Notes: generated by a model not told the origin, from the letters alone. A DNA stretch of 42,285 nt from Sphingomonas sp. S-NIH.Pt15_0812 (GCF_003951315.1 NZ_QLJH01000028.1:1-42285); one strand, 5' to 3'; shown: positions 16,358-27,544, counted from the first letter of the stretch. Program-made: numbers and translations.

Positions 16358-17432
16358 ACAGCTTGCGCATTTCCGCACCCTCGCCTCGCTGCGTCCGCCC
16401 CGGGTGGCGGTCGCCGTCGCCTGGATCGTGACGATGGGCATCGCCGCGACGATCTTCGTCCTCTTCTGCGTACCCTGGTTGCAGACCGCGGTCGGGCGCG
16501 GCCAGGTCGTCTCGCTCGACCCGCAGGACCGGGCGCAGGACGTGACCGCGCTGGTGCCCGGCCGGGTCGAGCGCTGGTATGTGCATGACGGCCAGCATGT
16601 GAAGCGCGGCGATCCGATCGCCCGCATCATCGACCTCGACCCCAACCTGCTCTCGCGCCTCGCCGCCGAGCGGGCGCAGGTACAGGCCGAGATCGCCTCG
16701 GTCCGCCAGTCGCAGGCGGTCGCCCAGATCGACGTCAACCGCACCCGGCAGCTCTATGCCGAAGGCCTCGCCTCGCGTCGCGATTACGAACAGGCGCAGA
16801 TCAAGGTCGCGGACTCCGGCGCGAAGCTGGCGGAGTCGCGCGCCAAGCTCAACCGCATCGACGTGCAGCTCAATCGCCAGTCGGCGCAGCTGGTGCGGGC
16901 GCCGCGCGACGGCCGTATCCAGAACCTCAACGCCGCCGCCGGTGGCGCCTATGTCTCGGCCGGGACCGCGCTGGCGGTGGTCGCGCCGGAACGGGTCGAG
17001 CGCGCGGTCGAGCTGCTGATCGACGGTCGCGACGTGCCGCTGCTGCGTCCCGGTCGTCCGGTCCGGCTGGAGTTCGAGGGCTGGCCCGCGATCCAGTTCA
17101 GTGGCTGGCCCTCGGTCGCCTATGGCTTCTTCGACGGTCGCGTCCGCACCATCGATCCCAATGCCAACGCGCAGGGCCTGTTCCGCATCCTGGTCGAGCC
17201 GATGCCCGGCAAGCCCGCCTGGCCGGATCGGCGCTTCGTCCGGCTGGGCGGCAAGGTGCAGGGCTGGGTGCAGGGCGAGACGGTCACGGTCGGCTATGAA
17301 CTCTGGCGTCAGCTCAACGACTTCCCCTTGGAGTTCGGCCAGACCGCACCCTATACGGACGGCAGTGGCAAGGATGGCGGCGGCAAGGACGACGATCGCA
17401 AGATCGCCTCCAAGGCGGGCAAGCCGAAATGA
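16341..17432 (+). CDS. HlyD-family membrane-fusion (periplasmic adaptor) protein
   Basis: A 363-residue adaptor anchored by one N-terminal transmembrane helix (about residues 24-46, AVAWIVTMGIAATIFVLF). It is followed by a lipoyl half-motif (VPGRVERWYVHDGQHVKRGD), an alpha-helical hairpin of roughly 80 residues rich in Ala, Gln and Glu, the second lipoyl half (VRAPRDGRIQNLNAAAGGAY) and beta-barrel domains. The C-terminal tail is very hydrophilic with Gly-Lys-Asp repeats. It would link the inner-membrane ABC-like protein to the TolC-like channel. The start lies inside the ABC gene, and its stop overlaps the TolC-family gene (ATGA), so the three are coupled. It is shorter than typical type I secretion adaptors. 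Confidence 0.92.
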   Translation: MQHPPEQLAHFRTLASLRPPRVAVAVAWIVTMGIAATIFVLFCVPWLQTAVGRGQVVSLDPQDRAQDVTALVPGRVERWYVHDGQHVKRGDPIARIIDLDPNLLSRLAAERAQVQAEIASVRQSQAVAQIDVNRTRQLYAEGLASRRDYEQAQIKVADSGAKLAESRAKLNRIDVQLNRQSAQLVRAPRDGRIQNLNAAAGGAYVSAGTALAVVAPERVERAVELLIDGRDVPLLRPGRPVRLEFEGWPAIQFSGWPSVAYGFFDGRVRTIDPNANAQGLFRILVEPMPGKPAWPDRRFVRLGGKVQGWVQGETVTVGYELWRQLNDFPLEFGQTAPYTDGSGKDGGGKDDDRKIASKAGKPK

Positions 17433-18880
17433 TCCGGCCATTCCTGCTTGCCGCGCTGGTCGCCGCCCCCATCATGGCCCCATCGGCCGTGGCGCAGCGC
17501 ATCCGCGCCACCCCGGCCCTCGCGCTCGAAACCAGCACAGCGCCGTTGACGCTGGACGACGTGCTGCAAGCCTCTGCCCGCGCCGCGCCGCAGATCATCG
17601 AGGCCCTGGCCAAGGTCCGCGCCGCCGAGGGCCGCGCCGTGACCGCCGATGGCGCGTTCGACACGGTGTTCGAGGCCGATGGCCGCTCGCGCACGCTCGG
17701 CTATTATGACGGGACGATCGCGTCCGCCCGTGCGACACGACCGCTGACCGACAATGGCGGCTATGTCTATGGCGGCTACCGCGCCAGTCGCGGGCGCTTC
17801 CCCGTCTATGAGGATGAGCATTACACCAACCGCCTGGGCGAGGTGAAGGTCGGCGCGCTCTATTCGCTGCTGCGCGATCGGTTGATCGACGAGCGGCGGA
17901 CCCGCCGCACCCTGGCATCGGGCGATATCGACATCGCCCGGTTCGAGCGGCAGGCGGTGGCGATCGGCGTGCAGCGGCGTGCGATCGACGCCTATCAGAA
18001 CTGGGTCGCGGCGGGCCTGCGGCTGCGCGCGTATCGCGACCTTCTCCAATTGTCCGAAAGCCGGCGCGGCGGCCTGGCGCGCCAAGTCCAGCTCGGCGCC
18101 CGGCCGGACATCCTGCTGGCCGAGAACGACCAGAATCTGGTCCGCCGCCGCGCGCTGGTGGTACGGGCCGAAGGGGACTTCCAGGCCGCCGCGAACGCCC
18201 TGTCACTCTATTATCGCGACGCCGCCGGCAAACCGGTGCTGGTCGGCCCGGAGCGACTGCCCCCGGACGCCAGCGCCCTGGCCGGGGTCGCGGCGTCGGC
18301 GCGCGCCGATTTCGAGCGGCGACGGCCCGACCTGCAGATGCTGCTGGCCCGCATCGACCAGGGTTCGGCCAAACTGGCGCTGGCGCAGAACGACCTGCGT
18401 CCCCGGCTCGACCTGCGGGGCGAGATCGGCAAGGATGTCGGACCGGTCGGCCTGGGCGGCCCCACGCGTACGCCGCTGGAGGCGGCGGTCGGCTTCCGCT
18501 TCTCGCTGCCGCTGCAAAACCGCGCGGCGAAGGGCAAGATCGTCGAGGCCCGCGCGGAGATCGATGCGCTGGAGGCGCGTCGCCGCTTCCTACGCGACCA
18601 GATCACCGTCGAGGTGGAGGGCATCACCATCGGCGTCGGCGCGGCGGAAAAGCTCGCGACGATCGCCGAGCAGGAGCGACAGCTCGCCGAACGCCTGGCG
18701 GCGGCCGAGCGTCGACGGTTCGAACTGGGGTCGAGCGACTTCTTCCTGGTCAACCAGCGCGAGGAAACGGCGAACGACGCCCGGGTGCGGCTGATCGATG
18801 CGCAGGCCCGGATCGCGGCGGCCCGCGCCGAACTCGCCGCCGCGACCGCCGATCGCGTCGCGCTCGGGCTGGAGCCTTAA
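17429..18880 (+). CDS. TolC-family outer-membrane channel protein
   Basis: A 483-residue outer-membrane factor with an N-terminal signal peptide ending near residue 23 (APSAVAQ). Two related halves follow, each made of long Ala/Arg/Glu-rich helices and short beta segments, for example PLTLDDVLQASARAAPQIIE at the start and AAVGFRFSLPLQNRAAKGKI in the second half, the latter a recurrent TolC-family signature. ATG 17429 overlaps the HlyD stop by 4 nt. It completes an inner-membrane/adaptor/outer-membrane export path. No C-terminal lipobox or NodT character is seen, in contrast to the RND-linked channel at 27602. Confidence 0.92.
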   Translation: MIRPFLLAALVAAPIMAPSAVAQRIRATPALALETSTAPLTLDDVLQASARAAPQIIEALAKVRAAEGRAVTADGAFDTVFEADGRSRTLGYYDGTIASARATRPLTDNGGYVYGGYRASRGRFPVYEDEHYTNRLGEVKVGALYSLLRDRLIDERRTRRTLASGDIDIARFERQAVAIGVQRRAIDAYQNWVAAGLRLRAYRDLLQLSESRRGGLARQVQLGARPDILLAENDQNLVRRRALVVRAEGDFQAAANALSLYYRDAAGKPVLVGPERLPPDASALAGVAASARADFERRRPDLQMLLARIDQGSAKLALAQNDLRPRLDLRGEIGKDVGPVGLGGPTRTPLEAAVGFRFSLPLQNRAAKGKIVEARAEIDALEARRRFLRDQITVEVEGITIGVGAAEKLATIAEQERQLAERLAAAERRRFELGSSDFFLVNQREETANDARVRLIDAQARIAAARAELAAATADRVALGLEP

Positions 18881-19062
18881 GCCGCCGCTTCGATCGACCC
18901 GATGCCATTTCCCGGTAGGTCGTGCGAGATGGAAGGTCTCACCGCTCGACGACATTCCGGCCGGTCGGCAGGATGGCGTCGACGCGGTGATTGGCGAACA
19001 CCCACCCGCACCGTGATACGGGCGTGCGTCGCGCCACGATCCGTTCGGCGCTATCGGACCGC

Positions 19063-20991
<1,929 letters not shown>

Positions 20992-21366
20992 GTCAACCGA
21001 TTAGCATCGGCCGCCCCCGAATGCGAACCGGCGACTATTCCAAGACCATGGGCATCGAATACCAGCACCTGATGCGCAGACCACAAGGCCGCCGCCTTTC
21101 CGCGTCGGTCGATCCACGAGTACATGCCGACATCCGTTCATGATAAAGACGATAGCTGCGCCCAGTTCGAAGAAAAACCGTCTACGGGAAGCATTTTTCG
21201 GGCCCTCCACTTCGCGCACGCAACATGAAGTCAGGTCCTTCGTCGAAGACGGACGAAAAGCCTTCGAGATTATGGGCGCAACCCGCGCAGCGCCGGAACC
21301 ATCATGGGGGATGGGTCCGGCACCGACGGGAAAGCTGCGTGTCCAGGGAAGGGCTTTGTAATTTTC
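20992..21366. other. 375-nt divergent intergenic region without a convincing gene
   Basis: This region separates the BCCT gene from the decayed TonB receptor. It is less GC-rich than its surroundings around 21135-21200. It contains open frames of 50-150 codons on both strands, but none has a recognisable domain or a good ribosome-binding site. It should hold the BCCT promoter and the former promoter of the receptor; no clear -35/-10 pair or operator was found. Confidence 0.5.
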
Positions 21367-22713
21367 ATGAACTCCGCCATTTCTAGCCTGCGATACGGGA
21401 TCTCGACCGCCGCCCTGCGGATCGCGGCCGCAAGCCCGGCTCATGCGCAGGTGGTCCATGCCGCCGTACCGAGCGCAGCATCGGAAGCGCCGATCGCGCC
21501 GGACTCGAAGGATGCCGCCTCGGCTGCGGCGAAGCCGGAAGCGACGCAGCCCGCCACGATCGTCGTCACCGGCACGCTGTTCCGCGATTCCAACGCCAGC
21601 TCGATCTCGCCCGTCACGCTGCTCGATTCGGCAACGCTGCTGCGCGCGAACATCACTACGGCGCAGGACGCGATCCGCTCGGTCTCCGCCGACAGCGCCG
21701 GTTCGATCTCGACCGGCTTCCGCAACGGCTTCTCGGCCGGTGGCGCGGCCGTGTCGCTGCGCAGGCTCGGCGTCTCGTCGACGGTAGTGCTGATCGATGG
21801 ACTGCGTTCGGCGAATTTCCCGCTCAACGATGACGGCCCCAACGCCTATGTCGACCTCACTCCATTCCCTTCAGCGTCGTCGACCGGATCGAGGTGCCGA
21901 AGGACGGCGCGTCCTCCACCTATGGCGCGGACGCGATCGGCGGCGTCGTCGAGCTGATCAGCAAGAAGAACGTCCAAGGGATCCAAGGATCGGCCCAGGG
22001 CGGCGCGACCTGGCAGGGCGACGGTTCCCATTACCGGGCGACGCTGACCGCCGGCTATGGCGACTATCCCACTCAGGGCTTCCACTTCTACCTGAACGGC
22101 GAATATACCTATGACGGGTATATCACCAACATTCGCGCGGTTATCCGTCCAACACGCTCGAGCCAATATAGGCCTGTCGGGCAACATGCGGCTGATCAGC
22201 CGGCTCGACATCACCCGCACGCTGCGCCTCGACCTGGAGACGCCGGACGGCGTGGTACAGAAATATGCCGGCACGCTCGGGCCGTACCAACGGTCGTCGG
22301 GTGGCGGCACGCCGCGCGTCCGGGGGAATTGGCAGAATGCGTTGGAAGTCGGCAATCTCACGCTGACCGCGACGGCCGATTATGTCGGCCGGATCAAGCA
22401 GGTGGCGGCCGACCAGATCACGCCGGGCAACAAGGTCATCGACCTGTCGTGCAAGAACTCGATGGCGCCGATCCCGTCCGGCACCGACCCCAATTTCCGA
22501 TGCTCCATCCGGCCGTTCGTCTATGTCGACCTGAACGCGGGTGTGCGGGTGAACGATCAGTTCCGCTTCTTCTTCAACGTGCAGGATCTGACCAATGCCC
22601 ATGCGCCGCTGGCGGCGGCGGCCTATACCAGCAACCCCAACTATCTGAGCAGCTGGCATTATGCCGGCCTGGTCGGCCGCAACTCCAGCGCCGGGGCCAC
22701 CTTCGGGTTCTGA
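21367..22713 (+). pseudogene. TonB-dependent receptor, frameshifted and internally deleted
   Basis: The remnant starts with a signal peptide (to about residue 26, SPAHAQ) and a plug domain (ATIVVTGTLFRDSN, then STVVLIDGLRSANF). Near 21859 the frame breaks: restoring one A would give the expected D-L-N-S-I and rejoin VVDRIEVPKDGASSTYGADA in the next frame. That frame runs through the end of the plug (YLNGEYTYDGYITN). Around 22130-22165 a second shift leaves an R-G-Y-P-S-N-T-like fragment, a stop, and an abrupt jump to C-terminal barrel sequence (GNMRLISRLDITRTLRL to the end ASAGATFGF-like at 22713). About 450 codons remain of the 900 or so expected, so most of the barrel is missing. The protein cannot be functional. 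Confidence 0.88.
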
Positions 22714-22724
22714 TCGTCTTGCAT

Positions 22725-22757
22725 GTCGTCCCCAGGCTTGCCGAGCTTGGAGACGAC
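22725..22757. terminator. Hairpin after the TonB receptor remnant
   Basis: GTCGTC and GACGAC close a stem that continues, across one mismatch, as CCA/TGG and GCT/AGC around a 5-nt loop. It lies 12 nt after the receptor stop codon and lacks a strong U-run. It is probably the original terminator of the receptor gene. Confidence 0.4.
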
Positions 22758-22922
22758 CATCTCCCTCTGCCGACGCTGTCGGAGGGGTCGCCGCGCGTAC
22801 CACACGCCTAACCGCCCGCGCAGGCGACGTCGGAATATCCGGACCGCCCGTCGATCCGGCCTAGCCCTTCCGCGCCCGGCGTGGCAGCTAGGTGGGCATT
22901 CGCACACGCCATCAGGACCCGC

Positions 22923-23387
22923 ATGATCCCCACCCTGCCCGGCATCACCACCGTCGCCCAGACTATTACCCTGGCGCTGTCGCCCATATTCATGCTGACG
23001 GCGATCGGACAGTTGCTCAACGTGCTGGCCGGCCGGCTCAGCCGCGTCGTCGACCGGGTGCGGGCGCTGGAGCAGGAGATCCACCAGCGTGGCGACGGCG
23101 ATCGCAGCCGCCTGGTCTGGGAACTGAGGCTGCTCGACCGGCGGATCACGATCATCAACGCCTCGCTGTTCCTGGCGGTGTCGAGCGCGGTGATGACCAG
23201 CCTGGTCGTCGCGCTGCTGTTCGTCGCCACCCTGGCGCATCTCCACTTCGCGACGCTGGTGGCTTTGTTGTTCATCGTCGCGATGCTGCTGCTGATCGCC
23301 TCGCTCGCCTATTTCATGATGGAGGTGCGCGTGTCGCTGCAGGCGATCCATGTGCGCAAGGACATCCTCGACCTGTTCAACGAGTGA
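22923..23387 (+). CDS. DUF2721 membrane protein
   Basis: A 154-residue inner-membrane protein with an N-terminal hydrophobic segment (ITLALSPIFMLTAIGQLLNV), a basic amphipathic middle (RLSRVVDRVRALEQE and RLLDRRITIIN), and two further helices (about residues 80-100 and 105-130). This pattern matches DUF2721 proteins, whose function is unknown. ATG 22923 was chosen because family similarity begins there (MIPTLPGITTVAQ); an upstream ATG at 22881 would add an unlikely Arg-rich prefix. Its last 11 nt overlap the 3' end of the convergent amidase gene. Confidence 0.82.
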   Translation: MIPTLPGITTVAQTITLALSPIFMLTAIGQLLNVLAGRLSRVVDRVRALEQEIHQRGDGDRSRLVWELRLLDRRITIINASLFLAVSSAVMTSLVVALLFVATLAHLHFATLVALLFIVAMLLLIASLAYFMMEVRVSLQAIHVRKDILDLFNE

Positions 23388-24957
23388 CGCCGTCCAGCCC
23401 CGGCCCCGCCGCCACCGTCGCGGCATAGCTCGGCGCCTGGCGCATCCGGCTGCGCTGTTCATAGGCATAGCCCGCGCCCAGCACCGCCCCCTCGCCCAGC
23501 CGCCCGGCGATGAAGGACAGGCCGACCGGCAGCCCGCGTACCGCGCCCATCGGCACGGTCAGGTGCGGATAGCCTGCGATCGCCGGCAGTTCTGAGGCGG
23601 AGGGACCGCCATATTGGTCGCCATGCACCGGATCGCTGAGCCAGGCCGCGTCATAGGTCGGCTCCACCAGCACGGTCGCGCGAGCGGATCGCAGCATCGC
23701 GTCGATCCCCTCCGCCCCCGCCAGCCGCAGCGACTTGGCGCGAGCGGCGCGATAGGCGGGATCGTCCAGCCCCTTGGTCGCGGCCGCCGCCTCGAACGTC
23801 TCCTGATCGAAGAAGGGCATTTCCCGGGCAGCCTGGATGCGGTTGAAGGCGATGACCTGGTCCAGCGTCCGCGTCGCCACGGCGGACGGCGTGGTCGCCA
23901 GATAGGCGTCAAGATCAGCCTTCAACTCGGTCTGCAACACCAGCAGCTCGGCCGCGCCGATCCCCTCCGGCTTCGGCCGCTCGACCTCGACCAGTACCGC
24001 GCCCGCCTGCGCCATCAGGTCGAGCGCCGCCTGATAGCGGGCGGCGAGCGCCGGCGACAGGGGCGGCCGGATCACGCCGATGCGCAGGCCCGACAAGGCG
24101 CTGGCCGACAGGCCGGCGGCATAGTCGCGCGTCACCGCGCCGGCGGTGGCCGGATCGGCGGGGTCGGCCCCGACCATCGCGCCGAGCATCACCGCCACGT
24201 CGCGGACGCTGCGCGCCATCGGCCCCGGCGTGTCCTGCGAGTGGCTGATCGGCACGACATGGGTACGGCTGACGAGGCCGATCGTCGGCTTCAGTCCGAC
24301 CAGGCCATTGACCGAGGAGGGGCAGACGACCGAGCCGTCCGTCTCCGTACCGACCGCGGCCCCGGCGAAGCTCGCCGCCACCGCCGCGCCCGATCCCGAG
24401 GAGGAGCCGCAGGCGGTACGGTCCAATGCATAGGGATTGCGGACCAGGCCGCCGACGGCGCTCCACCCGCTCATCGACCGGGTCGAGCGGATATTGGCCC
24501 ATTCGGACAGGTTGGTCTTGCCCAGGATCACCGCGCCCGCCGCGCGCAGCCGCGCCACCACCGGCGCATCGCGGCGGGTGACATTGGCCTGGAGCGCCAG
24601 GCTGCCCGCCGTGGTCGGCATCGGGTCGGCGGTCTCGATATTGTCCTTGATCAGGATGGGAACGCCGTGCAGCGGCCCGCGCACCCGCCCCGCCCGCCGT
24701 TCCGCATCCAGCGCGCGCGCCTGTGCCTCGGCTTCCGGATTGAGCGCGATGACCGAGCGCAGCATCGGCCCCTTGCGATCCATCCGGCCGATCCGTGCTT
24801 CATAGGCCCGGACAAGGTCGAGGCTGGTCGCCTGCCCCCGCGTCATCATCGCCTGAAGGTCGCCGATCGACCGCTCCTCCACCGGTACATCGCGCGCGGC
24901 GATCGGGGTGGCCGGCAGGAGGGTGAGCAGCAGCGCGACGCAATGGACAGGACGCAT
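23377..24957 (-). CDS. Exported amidase (amidase-signature family)
   Basis: A 526-residue Ser-cisSer-Lys amidase with an N-terminal signal peptide (cleavage near residue 21, TPIAA-RD), so probably periplasmic. Lys104 in LIKDN, the cis-Ser in CGSSSGSGAA (185-187) and the nucleophile Ser209 in GTETDGSVVCPSS are all present, followed by GLKPTIGLVS and DTPGPMARSVRDVA. It resembles GatA in fold but is not expected to be the tRNA amidotransferase, because it is exported and no gatB/gatC are nearby. It should hydrolyse an amide, perhaps a peptide amide or xenobiotic; the substrate is unknown. Confidence 0.92.
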   Translation of the reverse strand: MRPVHCVALLLTLLPATPIAARDVPVEERSIGDLQAMMTRGQATSLDLVRAYEARIGRMDRKGPMLRSVIALNPEAEAQARALDAERRAGRVRGPLHGVPILIKDNIETADPMPTTAGSLALQANVTRRDAPVVARLRAAGAVILGKTNLSEWANIRSTRSMSGWSAVGGLVRNPYALDRTACGSSSGSGAAVAASFAGAAVGTETDGSVVCPSSVNGLVGLKPTIGLVSRTHVVPISHSQDTPGPMARSVRDVAVMLGAMVGADPADPATAGAVTRDYAAGLSASALSGLRIGVIRPPLSPALAARYQAALDLMAQAGAVLVEVERPKPEGIGAAELLVLQTELKADLDAYLATTPSAVATRTLDQVIAFNRIQAAREMPFFDQETFEAAAATKGLDDPAYRAARAKSLRLAGAEGIDAMLRSARATVLVEPTYDAAWLSDPVHGDQYGGPSASELPAIAGYPHLTVPMGAVRGLPVGLSFIAGRLGEGAVLGAGYAYEQRSRMRQAPSYAATVAAGPGLDGVTR

Positions 24958-25092
24958 GGATTTCCCCCGTTGAGGACCGTGAGGCTAACCGAGGCAAGGC
25001 CTTGAGGAAAGGCGCTTTGCCGATGGCAATGAACCGGACCGGCTGATCGGCGTTAAGCGTCTCCCGATCCTTGCCGGCATAGGGATGCGCGC

Positions 25093-26295
25093 TTGGCCTA
25101 TCTGCTCCGACGCCTTGGCGCGGTCCTGTTGCTGTTGCTGATCCTCCTCGCCGTGGCGGCAGTCGCCGTCCCGCGCTTCCTCGACCGGATCTATTATCGC
25201 GGACCGGTCAGCGGCCATTTCGATGGCGCGCATTTTGCCAATCCCGATGGCGACGAGGATACCGGCCATACGCCCGGCGGCGGCAGCCGCGCCGGCTTCT
25301 TCTGGCGCTACCTGACCGGCAGCGACGACCGCCCGCCCTGGCCGACCCAGGTCCCGGTTCGACCGGCGAGCACGGCGGAACTAGCGCCACTGTCGTCCGC
25401 CGCGACGATACCGATGCGCGCGACCTGGATCGGCCATGCCAGCGTGCTGGTGCAGGTGCCGGGTCTTTCCATCCTGACCGATCCGGTCTGGGCGGAGCGT
25501 TCGGGTCCGTTCGGCTTCGGACCGAAGCGCGTCGCGGGGCCCGGCATCGCGCTCGCCGACCTGCCGCATGTCGACCTCATCCTGATCAGCCACAATCATT
25601 ACGACCATCTCGATCTCGCCACGCTGAAGCGGCTCTGGGACCGCGATCACCCGCGGATCGTCACCAGCCTGGGCAATGACGCGATCCTGCGCGCCCATGG
25701 TATCCAGGCGGTGGCGGCGGACTGGGGAGGCGTCGTGCCGGTCGGCGGTCGTCCGGGCGTCGGCGTCGCGGTGACGCGCAACCATCATTGGGGCAGCCGT
25801 TGGTTCACGGATCGCAACCGTGCGCTCTGGTCCAGCTTCGTCGTGACGCTGCCGGGCGGCAATCTGTTCTTCGCGGGCGATACCGGCTTCGGCGATGGCG
25901 AATGGCCGCGCGAGGCGCGCCGGCTCGGGCCGATCCGGCTGGCGCTGATCCCGATCGGGGCGTTCCGTTTCGCGCCCGGACAAATGGCATCGGGGGCGCA
26001 TATCGGCCCGCTCCACGCCGTGTCGGTGTTCGACCGGCTGGGCGCGCGGACCGCCATCCCGATCCACTGGGGTACGTTCCGGCTGTCCTACGAGGCCTAT
26101 CGCACCCCGCCCCAACTGCTGGCGGCAGCGATGCGCTGCTCGGGCATCACCGATCGCCGTTTCACGTATGTACAAATCGGGCGGCCGGTCGCCATCCCGC
26201 CCCTGAACGGTCCGCCGTCGGCCGAAACGGCAAAGGCCGACCCCGCCGCCCTGTCGCGCTGCCTCGACACGCCAGCGGTGCGCGGGCTCCGCTAG
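25093..26295 (+). CDS. NAPE-PLD/UlaG-like metallo-beta-lactamase-fold hydrolase
   Basis: A 400-residue protein with an N-terminal membrane anchor (about residues 8-27, LGAVLLLLLILLAVAAVAV) and a zinc-hydrolase domain from about residue 108: ATWIGHASVLVQ, LTDPVW, the zinc motif HNHYDHLD at 167-174, GDTGFGDGEW and a late PIHWGTF histidine. This pattern matches the NAPE-phospholipase D-like branch, which cleaves phosphodiester or related bonds. The start is a TTG at 25093, 8 nt after AGGG; the ATG at 25085 is out of frame. It is divergent from the amidase gene with a 135-nt gap. The substrate is not predictable. Confidence 0.88.
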   Translation: MAYLLRRLGAVLLLLLILLAVAAVAVPRFLDRIYYRGPVSGHFDGAHFANPDGDEDTGHTPGGGSRAGFFWRYLTGSDDRPPWPTQVPVRPASTAELAPLSSAATIPMRATWIGHASVLVQVPGLSILTDPVWAERSGPFGFGPKRVAGPGIALADLPHVDLILISHNHYDHLDLATLKRLWDRDHPRIVTSLGNDAILRAHGIQAVAADWGGVVPVGGRPGVGVAVTRNHHWGSRWFTDRNRALWSSFVVTLPGGNLFFAGDTGFGDGEWPREARRLGPIRLALIPIGAFRFAPGQMASGAHIGPLHAVSVFDRLGARTAIPIHWGTFRLSYEAYRTPPQLLAAAMRCSGITDRRFTYVQIGRPVAIPPLNGPPSAETAKADPAALSRCLDTPAVRGLR

Positions 26296-26374
26296 CATCA
26301 TGATGGACGGGATGTCGTGACCGGTGCGTGACGCGTCGGCAACGTCGTTATCGAAAACCGGCGTCGTCCTGTGC

Positions 26375-27388
26375 TTACCGGGCCATGTATCGGCGATCCA
26401 CGGCCCAAGCCGCCTGTGCGATGCCGTTGGACCACCAGAGCGGCTGTCCGAACAACCACTTCATACGGCTATGGCGAGCCGCATGGTGGATCAGCAAACA
26501 TGCCACGACCAGAAGGCTGGCGCTCAACAGGGGCGTCGCCACCCCTCCCAGCTTCGGGATCACCGGCTTGAGCGCCATCCAGAGCGGCAAGTGCAGGAGA
26601 TAGATGGGCAAGGTCTTCTGTCCGACCGATGCCAGCGCATTGGCGACGGCCGGCATCATCTCGACGGGCTTGAGCAGATAGATCGCCGCCGCGCAGACCG
26701 AAATCCGCTCGATCGGGCCGAAAAGCTGCCAACCCTGGGAATGCCGGAAAAGCTCGCTGATGACATGGATCGCTGCGATGCCGACCACGACGATGCTCGC
26801 CGAGCGCAGCGAGAACGGAGCCTTGATCAGCCCTGCCACTTCCGCCCGGCACAGCGCGCCGACATAGAACATCGGGGCATATCGCAGCAGATTGTCGTGA
26901 CCGAAGGTCAGGCCGAATATGCCGCTATAGTCGATGGTCGCGACGAGCAGCGAGGCAAGCAGCACGGTGCGGCGTGGGATCTTCACCACGATGAACAGCG
27001 ACGCGATCAGGATCATCAAGGCCCAGATGAACCATAATTCGGTCGCGGGCCGCCAGACATTGTCCAGGATATAGACCGCATCCGCCCGCACCTTTTCCGG
27101 CGACGCCAACAGCATCACCGGCAGCCATAGCACGTACAGCCATGCCAGGTTCGTCACGCGCGACAAGGCCTGCCGCTTCGGCTTGTTGACGATGCCGGCG
27201 GACAGGAAACCGGAAATCAGGAAGAGCACCGGCATACGGAAGGCCGTCAGCGCCAGGCAGATCGTCATCAAAGACGCATTTGTCGGCGTCGGGGCATATT
27301 CGCACATATGGTACACGACCATCAGGATCACCGCCGTCCCGCGAACGATGTCCAGGCCTTGGGAACGCGCTTGCACCGGTAGGTCCAT
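26375..27388 (-). CDS. Acyltransferase-3 family membrane protein
   Basis: A 337-residue multi-spanning protein (about 10 helices) of the acyltransferase 3 / OatA-WecH family, which moves acetyl or other acyl groups onto extracytoplasmic sugars. The N-terminal GLDIVRGTAVILMVVYHM carries the conserved R-G and the catalytic-type His; RMPVLFLISGFLSA and LWFIWALMILI are further family segments, and LPIYLLHLPLWMAL near the C-terminus is typical. ATG 27388 lies about 10 nt after AGGGG and was preferred to the longer frame from 27436. It is probably an O-acetyltransferase modifying a surface polysaccharide. The gene and its upstream DNA are somewhat less GC-rich than neighbours, consistent with acquisition. 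Confidence 0.9.
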   Translation of the reverse strand: MDLPVQARSQGLDIVRGTAVILMVVYHMCEYAPTPTNASLMTICLALTAFRMPVLFLISGFLSAGIVNKPKRQALSRVTNLAWLYVLWLPVMLLASPEKVRADAVYILDNVWRPATELWFIWALMILIASLFIVVKIPRRTVLLASLLVATIDYSGIFGLTFGHDNLLRYAPMFYVGALCRAEVAGLIKAPFSLRSASIVVVGIAAIHVISELFRHSQGWQLFGPIERISVCAAAIYLLKPVEMMPAVANALASVGQKTLPIYLLHLPLWMALKPVIPKLGGVATPLLSASLLVVACLLIHHAARHSRMKWLFGQPLWWSNGIAQAAWAVDRRYMAR

Positions 27389-27463
27389 AATGCTGCCCCT
27401 TTTCCGGGGGCGGCCTAGGGTCATTATGGTTAACAAGCAAAGGTATAATCGCTCTAATAGGTT

Positions 27464-27492
27464 GATATACGATGTATTATTTCACAATTGAA
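27464..27492 (-). promoter_or_regulatory. Candidate promoter of the acyltransferase gene
   Basis: On the minus strand TTCAAT (27487-27492) and TATATC (27464-27469) are separated by 17 nt, in an AT-rich patch that stands out from the GC-rich flanks. They point toward the acyltransferase start at 27388. TATACC slightly downstream is a competing -10. Confidence 0.4.
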
Positions 27493-27503
27493 CATTGGTG
27501 AGT

Positions 27504-27544
27504 CGATGTCCGGCCGGCATCGCACGCCGCGCCGGACGACATCG
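27504..27544 (-). terminator. Bulged hairpin downstream of the RND efflux operon
   Basis: CGATGT/ACATCG and CCGGC/GCCGG form a two-part stem with a 3-nt bulge, about 60 nt after the stop of the outer-membrane factor gene. It is the most likely terminator of the efflux operon, although no long U-tract follows. Confidence 0.45.

Noticed and set aside
14581..16431. 616-codon plus-strand open frame overlapping the ABC gene
   Set aside because: It is Arg-rich and has no domain. The overlapping frame encodes recognisable transmembrane helices and ABC-fold sequence, so this is a high-GC antiphase shadow.
21001..21459. 152-codon minus-strand frame and a 73-codon plus-strand frame in the BCCT/receptor gap
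   Set aside because: Neither has a ribosome-binding site, a domain or normal amino-acid composition; the first also runs into the receptor remnant.
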